Source: an uncultured Anaerolineaceae bacterium (GTDB lineage Bacteria > Chloroflexota > Anaerolineae > Anaerolineales > Anaerolineaceae). From it: a DNA stretch of 8,788 nucleotides. Positions 4,932 through 8,788 of this stretch are shown here, piece by piece (the first letter of the stretch is position 1; every line of letters starts with the position of its first letter). A program made the translations under genes and the position numbers. The notes below the pieces were generated by a model. It ran no database searches. It was not told the origin of the DNA and saw only the letters and a program-made list of their open reading frames with translations. The stretch lies in NCBI GenBank assembly GCA_937894825.1, contig CALCQT010000166.1, forward strand, positions 1 through 8,788, given 5' to 3'.

Positions 4932-6935
4932 ATGGGCAAATCAGTGAAAGCAAAAAATTCCGGGATTCAGTCATTTTTTTTTAGTTTATCTTTTTTTCTT
5001 TTATCCGCAATTTTCTTAATCCCGACACTCAGCCCATACGAACCCATCAGGCGCTTTGCGGACAGCCTCGCTTCCGACGGAAAAATGGAGCTGTTCACAG
5101 CGGATTTGCATCAGACGCTGAAACTTCCCTCCGCCGGACTCGCACTAATCCTCTTTGCGCTTTTCATCTGGACGCTTCTCTTCCCCACGGCTTCCGCAAA
5201 CTCCTTGCGGCGGCAGATCCGATCTATCGTTTCACTTCCCGCCCGCCTAGTCCGCGACATCCCGCGCTTTGGAAAAAGCCTTACCAACGCCTGCCGTCTG
5301 GATCGCACAGAAGGACTATTCTTGCTGGCGGTCCTCGTCGGCGGACTGGCTGTCCGCCTGCTACTGATCAACCGCCCCATGGGGCATGACGAATCCTACT
5401 CTGTCTACACTTGGGGCAGCAGCAGCCTGCGTCATACCACCAGCGACTATCACCTTCCCAACAATCACATCTTCCACAGCATCCTGCTCAACCTGATCTA
5501 TCACCATCTGGGGAAAACGCCGGCACTGATGCGGCTCCCAGCGTTAATCAGCGGTTGGTTAATGATCCCCTCTGTCTTCCTGCTGGGAAGAAAGCTGTTC
5601 AACCGCGAGACCGGGTTGCTGGCAGCCGGACTAACCGCTTTCGCACCCTTCCTGATCGAATACTCCACCAACGCGCGCGGATACACCCTCTGCGCCCTAC
5701 TCACACTGTGGATTCTGCTACTGGGTTTGTATCTGCAAAGCCAGAAAAATCTGGCCGGCTGGCTGCTGTTGATCCTGTTCGGCGCAATCGGATTTTACAC
5801 GCTGCCGATCATGCTCTATCCGTTTGGGACGTTATGTGTCTGGCTGTTTCTGCATGTTATTTTCGGGCGAATCGCCCCGGACTATACCAGCCGCTGGAAT
5901 TTCCTCAAATATTTGATTATAAGCGGGTTGTCGGTCGTCTTTTTGACCGCATTGCTTTACATGCCGGTTTTCCTCAATTCCGGAACCGGCGCGCTCTTCG
6001 GCAATGTGTTCGTGCTGCCGCTGCCGAAACAGGATTTTGTGCCCACGCTGCTCTCCCGGCTGACGGATAACTATCAGGCCTTTACGCAGACAGTCCCGAC
6101 GTTCATTGTTATCTGGCTGGTTTTGGGAAATATGCTGACGATGCTCATGCACCAGCGCAAAGCGCTCATCCGGGCCGCGCTCCAGCTTTTCCTTGCCATC
6201 TGCCTGCTGCTGATGTTCGGGCCTCTGACAAAAATAATCTCCTTCACACTCTGGACAGCCCTTTTTTGCGGGAACCTGATTCTGCTGCTCATTTTTGAAA
6301 CCCTTTGGAGCAAATCCATTCCGCTGCAGCTTGCGCTGCTGATCTGGCTGCCGCCGGTCATTCTGTACCAGCGCCCTAACCTCTGGCCGCGGACACAGAC
6401 TTACTTGCTGGCCCTGCTCATTCTGTGGGGATCCGCCGGTATTGTATTGTTCATGCAAAAAATCTTCCGGCTCGTGCCGGAGAGGCACCAAAAGACCTTG
6501 ACACACTGTATGACCGGGCTATTCATCCTTATGGCAGCATTTCCGCAATTCAGAATTGCCATCCAGAATTATGGGAAAATCGGCAATCATGAAAATGCGG
6601 TGATCACGATGATGCAAACCGGATTGGAGGAAGCGCTGATCGTCGTCGCACCGGAAGATGACGCGCCGATCTGGTATTATGCCGGCCGTTACGAGCTGCC
6701 GAAATCGCTGTTTGACAAAAACCGCCCATTCGAAACGGTCTACGTCTATGCGAATCCCCAGAATGAGGGATTTGAGGAACCGCGCACGCCGCAGGAAGTC
6801 ATCAACCGTTATGGACCGGGAGAGGCCTTTGTGCTGGCCGAATCCGCACAGGTGCTGATGGACCTCCCTGACGCCGTTTTGATCCGTTATGACGCCAATC
6901 CGCGTGTCATTGAAAAAACCTTTCATACCAATTGA
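4932..6935 (+). CDS. Polytopic membrane glycosyltransferase, PMT/ArnT type (GT39/GT83-like)
   Basis: This probably transfers a sugar from a polyprenyl-phosphate donor to a protein or envelope glycan outside the membrane; the acceptor cannot be read from the sequence. The 667-residue product has roughly 13-15 hydrophobic segments (for example 14-32, 66-85, 127-147, 202-219, 226-243, 325-347, 413-430, 488-507). After the third is the first-loop motif RPMGHDESYSVYTW at 148-161, with the D153-E154 acidic pair expected of this superfamily, followed by HLPNNHIFHS at 174-183 and STNARGYTL at 245-253. Residues about 545-667 form a soluble C-terminal domain. ATG 4932 lies 10 nt after the antitoxin stop and has no good ribosome binding site (AGGAAC at 4908-4913 is too far), so reinitiation from the upstream gene is possible. 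A T9 tract covers codons 15-17. The family is confident, the substrate unknown. Confidence 0.85.
   Translation: MGKSVKAKNSGIQSFFFSLSFFLLSAIFLIPTLSPYEPIRRFADSLASDGKMELFTADLHQTLKLPSAGLALILFALFIWTLLFPTASANSLRRQIRSIVSLPARLVRDIPRFGKSLTNACRLDRTEGLFLLAVLVGGLAVRLLLINRPMGHDESYSVYTWGSSSLRHTTSDYHLPNNHIFHSILLNLIYHHLGKTPALMRLPALISGWLMIPSVFLLGRKLFNRETGLLAAGLTAFAPFLIEYSTNARGYTLCALLTLWILLLGLYLQSQKNLAGWLLLILFGAIGFYTLPIMLYPFGTLCVWLFLHVIFGRIAPDYTSRWNFLKYLIISGLSVVFLTALLYMPVFLNSGTGALFGNVFVLPLPKQDFVPTLLSRLTDNYQAFTQTVPTFIVIWLVLGNMLTMLMHQRKALIRAALQLFLAICLLLMFGPLTKIISFTLWTALFCGNLILLLIFETLWSKSIPLQLALLIWLPPVILYQRPNLWPRTQTYLLALLILWGSAGIVLFMQKIFRLVPERHQKTLTHCMTGLFILMAAFPQFRIAIQNYGKIGNHENAVITMMQTGLEEALIVVAPEDDAPIWYYAGRYELPKSLFDKNRPFETVYVYANPQNEGFEEPRTPQEVINRYGPGEAFVLAESAQVLMDLPDAVLIRYDANPRVIEKTFHTN
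4974..4982 (+). repeat. T9 homopolymer near the start of the glycosyltransferase gene
   Basis: Nine T residues encode F15-F17, and T-rich sequence continues to about 5002 with a T7 run at 4991-4997. Gain of one T would create a TAG immediately after the tract; loss of one T would reach a TAA about 15 codons later. The tract could therefore act as an on/off switch by slipped-strand mispairing, if it varies. Confidence 0.6.
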
Positions 6936-6976
6936 ATCAGCCCATCGCCGGTCTTTGGGTTGGTTTTCTGAATTTG

Positions 6977-6984
6977 AAGGAGAA
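6977..6984 (+). promoter_or_regulatory. Strong ribosome binding site for the aminotransferase
   Basis: AAGGAGAA sits 8 nt before ATG 6993, close to ideal. It fixes the start of the aminotransferase and suggests independent, efficient initiation, unlike the glycosyltransferase upstream. The 57-nt gap before the start shows no clear terminator, so read-through from upstream is possible. Confidence 0.8.
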
Positions 6985-6992
6985 CAGGTCTT

Positions 6993-8138
6993 ATGAAATC
7001 ATTTCTTAATCCCGCAATTTCCAACGTCGAGCTGTCAGGCATACGCACGATCACAACTTTAGCCCGAAAAACGCCAGGCTGTCTGATGCTCACGATGGGA
7101 GAACCGGACTTTGATACGCCGGAAGAAATCAAAAACGCAGCCAAAGCAGCATTAGACGCCGGACTGACACATTACCCGGAGGGAAATGGGCTGCCTTATG
7201 TACTGGAAGAAATATCCCGTTTTGAACGAGAGAAGCACGGACTGAATTTCACACCTGATGAGATTATTCTAACCAATGGCGCCACCGAAGCCTTGTTTTG
7301 TGCCCTTTTCGGCATCATCGCTCCCGGTGATGAAATCATACTCCCCACCCCCGCTTTCGGACTCTATGAAATGACGATCAAGTTATGCCGAGGCATACCC
7401 GTGCTGATGGATACAAGTGCGGATGATTTTCAGATAACGGAAGAGAAACTGTCGAAAGCGATCACTTCTAAAACAAAAGCAATTGTAATCACCTCGCCGA
7501 ACAATCCCACCGGCAGTATTCTTAATGAAGAATCACTGGAGATTGTCCGCCGCGCCGCTTCTGCGCGGAATATGTTCGTGATCTGTGATGAGGTTTATCG
7601 GGACCTGGTTTACACGGACGGATATAAAAGTTTCGCCACATCCTATCCTGAGCTTCATGACCGGGTCATCGTAACGCAAAGTTTTTCCAAACCCTACGCG
7701 ATGACCGGCTGGCGCGCCGGATACCTCATGGTAGATGCGCCGATCAGAGAACAAATCCAAAAGATACATCAATACACCGTGGTGTCGGCAGTCTCGTTTA
7801 TCCAACCGGCCTGCGTTACCGCGCTGCACTATAACCCATCCGAAATGAAAGAAACCTATCGCCGCAGAAGAGCCTATATTTGCGACCGTCTGGAGAAAAT
7901 CGGGCTCCCATTCCACTATCCCGAAGGAGCATTTTATGTCTTTCCATCCATCGCTCAATTCGGCCTCGATTCCGAAACATTCTGCACAAAAATGATCCGG
8001 GAAGCCGGCATTGCAGTCGTACCGGGAACCTGCTTCTACGCCGATGGGTATATCAGGCTGTCTTACTGTAACAGTGACGCCGTCATCGCTGAAGCGATGG
8101 ACCGAATCGAGAAGTTTGTGTCTACACTGAGAGCCTGA
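6993..8138 (+). CDS. PLP-dependent aminotransferase, class I/II (aspartate aminotransferase superfamily)
   Basis: A cytoplasmic pyridoxal-phosphate enzyme that moves an amino group between an amino acid and a 2-oxo acid. The 381-residue product has the usual length and all the expected fold-type I landmarks: GEPDFDTPEEI at 36-46, the cofactor-phosphate loop NGATEA at 95-100, SPNNPTG at 168-174 (N171), CDEVYRDLVY at 198-207 (D199 to the pyridine nitrogen, Y202), the Schiff-base lysine K233 in SFSKPYAMTGWRAGY (230-244), and the carboxylate-binding arginine R355 in GYIRLSYC (352-359). It resembles the AspC/PatA-like subgroup with broad amino acid specificity; the exact substrate cannot be assigned. 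The start is set by a good ribosome binding site. It converges with an M20 amidohydrolase; in some bacteria a PatA-type aminotransferase and an M20 deacetylase share the acetyl-diaminopimelate route, only a possibility here. Confidence 0.92.
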   Translation: MKSFLNPAISNVELSGIRTITTLARKTPGCLMLTMGEPDFDTPEEIKNAAKAALDAGLTHYPEGNGLPYVLEEISRFEREKHGLNFTPDEIILTNGATEALFCALFGIIAPGDEIILPTPAFGLYEMTIKLCRGIPVLMDTSADDFQITEEKLSKAITSKTKAIVITSPNNPTGSILNEESLEIVRRAASARNMFVICDEVYRDLVYTDGYKSFATSYPELHDRVIVTQSFSKPYAMTGWRAGYLMVDAPIREQIQKIHQYTVVSAVSFIQPACVTALHYNPSEMKETYRRRRAYICDRLEKIGLPFHYPEGAFYVFPSIAQFGLDSETFCTKMIREAGIAVVPGTCFYADGYIRLSYCNSDAVIAEAMDRIEKFVSTLRA

Positions 8139-8157
8139 CCAACAAAGCGCAAAGCTG

Positions 8158-8788
8158 TCAACGACGCAATAGCGCTGGGATGCGGATAAGTTTTTTATAA
8201 AATTCCACGCCGCATCCCAGCGCCGTTTCATCAAAATCAAATTCCGCGCTGTGCAGCGGGTGTTCCCGTCCCGTCCCAAGAAAGAAAAATACCGCCGGGC
8301 TCCGCTGGCCATAGAATGAAAAATCTTCCGCGGTCATAAACGGCGCAGGCAGTTCGACCAGATCCGAACCGATCCAGGCCCTCACCCGGCGGAGAAGTTT
8401 CGGATCATTGATCACCGGCGGATAACCTTCGCTGAATGTGATTTCCGCGGTACATCCGGTTTCCGCCGCAGCCTGCATGGCGAGCTCCCGCAGCTTGGAC
8501 TGGAACCGCTCCATCAGCGCAGGAGAAAAAACACGCACGGTTCCAAACAATTCGGCATGATTGCTGATAATATTGCCTGTCTTTCCGCTTTTCATTCGTC
8601 CAAATTTAAGCAGACGCAGGCAATCGGGCGGAGCAATCTCCCGTTCAGCCGCATACGCCGCCAACAAAAACTGTGCTCCGCTCAACAGGGCGTCCGCACC
8701 CTCCTCCGCCTTTGCCACATGCGCGCTTCGTCCGAAAAAAGACACGGTGACCTCAGCGCTTTGGGCCATCAGTTCGTTTTCCCGTGAG
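8158..8788 (-). CDS. M20-family amidohydrolase, C-terminal part (5' end beyond the window)
   Basis: About 209 residues are visible, reading in from the right edge with an open frame through SRENELMAQSAEV; an internal methionine at 8769 is not a likely start because the family matches before it. M20 enzymes cut N-acyl amino acids (hippurate, N-acetyl amino acids, N-acetyl-diaminopimelate) using two metal ions. Counting from the Met at 8769, the lid or dimerisation domain starts with VSFFGRSAHVAKAEEG (9-24), followed by GNIISNHAELFGTVRVF (65-81). The final part has MTAEDFSFYG (145-154) and HPLHSAEFDFDE (170-181), which supply conserved glutamate and metal-binding histidine positions. The N-terminal metal ligands are outside the window. 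It ends 19 nt from the convergent aminotransferase with no T-run terminator between them. The family is confident; the substrate is unknown. Confidence 0.88.
   Translation of the reverse strand, partial: SRENELMAQSAEVTVSFFGRSAHVAKAEEGADALLSGAQFLLAAYAAEREIAPPDCLRLLKFGRMKSGKTGNIISNHAELFGTVRVFSPALMERFQSKLRELAMQAAAETGCTAEITFSEGYPPVINDPKLLRRVRAWIGSDLVELPAPFMTAEDFSFYGQRSPAVFFFLGTGREHPLHSAEFDFDETALGCGVEFYKKLIRIPALLRR
8172..8223. repeat. Perfect 14-bp inverted repeat in the 3' end of the M20 gene
   Basis: The left arm 8172-8185 (GCGCTGGGATGCGG) pairs exactly with the right arm 8210-8223 (CCGCATCCCAGCGC) across a 24-nt AT-rich loop. It lies within the last ~25 codons of the M20 gene (ALGCG and IRIPAL codons) and 34 nt past the aminotransferase stop, so it would form a hairpin in both convergent transcripts. 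No U-run follows on either strand. Confidence 0.75.

Noticed and set aside
5374..5385. 12-bp palindrome GCCCCATGGGGC in the glycosyltransferase
   Set aside because: Palindromes of this length are expected once or twice by chance in a window of this size.
5411..6070. 219-codon open frame on the + strand within the glycosyltransferase
   Set aside because: Out-of-frame shadow of the membrane protein gene; the peptide is rich in Q/P/R with no family resemblance, while the main frame has clear membrane segments and motifs.
5832..6506. 224-codon open frame on the - strand
   Set aside because: Antisense shadow of the glycosyltransferase; charged low-complexity composition (Q/R/E-rich) typical of reversed hydrophobic codons, and no start signals.
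1..8788. CRISPR array, insertion sequence, tRNA or rRNA gene
   Set aside because: No regularly spaced repeats, no transposase-like reading frame, no terminal inverted repeats and no tRNA-like or rRNA-like sequence seen on either strand.

Overview
The window looks like ordinary bacterial chromosome carrying one small accessory insert. I recognise no taxon marker. The left-edge membrane module (a C-terminal module often attached to bactofilin-type proteins), the adjacent obg-nadD pair and an Obg with a C-terminal OCT domain would fit an Anaerolineae-type member of Chloroflexota. This is an inference from protein resemblance only and is not firm.

Layout, left to right. (1) Positions 1-979, + strand: a membrane protein whose hydrophobic N-terminal third is followed by a long acidic tail with repeated peptide motifs; its true 5' end may lie outside the window or be broken. 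(2) Positions 1009-1047: a strong bidirectional hairpin terminator separating it from a convergent - strand operon, obg (GTPase of ribosome assembly) then nadD (NAD biosynthesis), whose stop and start codons overlap. (3) Positions 2919-3422: an AT-rich gap of about 500 bases (about 35% GC by hand count over 3001-3420) with no convincing gene; it ends in a consensus-like promoter. (4) Positions 3423-4921, + strand: a toxin-antitoxin operon, a HigB-type mRNA interferase overlapping by 4 nt a 402-residue antitoxin that is an intact HigA joined to an ImmA/IrrE (M78) zinc metallopeptidase. (5) Positions 4932-6935: only 10 nt further, a polytopic membrane glycosyltransferase of the PMT/ArnT type with a T9 tract near its start. 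(6) Positions 6993-8138: a class I PLP aminotransferase with a strong ribosome binding site. (7) Positions 8158 to the right edge, - strand: the C-terminal part of an M20 amidohydrolase, convergent with the aminotransferase.

How they may work together: obg and nadD are housekeeping and translationally coupled. The HigB/HigA-peptidase pair is a self-contained addiction or stress module in which the DNA-binding antitoxin also carries its own protease domain; this is the most interesting system here. The glycosyltransferase follows so closely that it may share the toxin-antitoxin transcript. The aminotransferase and the M20 hydrolase are the two enzyme classes used in the acetyl branch of lysine/diaminopimelate synthesis, but both classes are broad and a shared pathway is only a guess.

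Structures not explained by the genes: a perfect 24-bp palindrome inside nadD, a perfect 14-bp inverted repeat in the 3' end of the M20 gene, the T9 tract, and a promoter -10 hexamer lying almost directly on the higB start codon.
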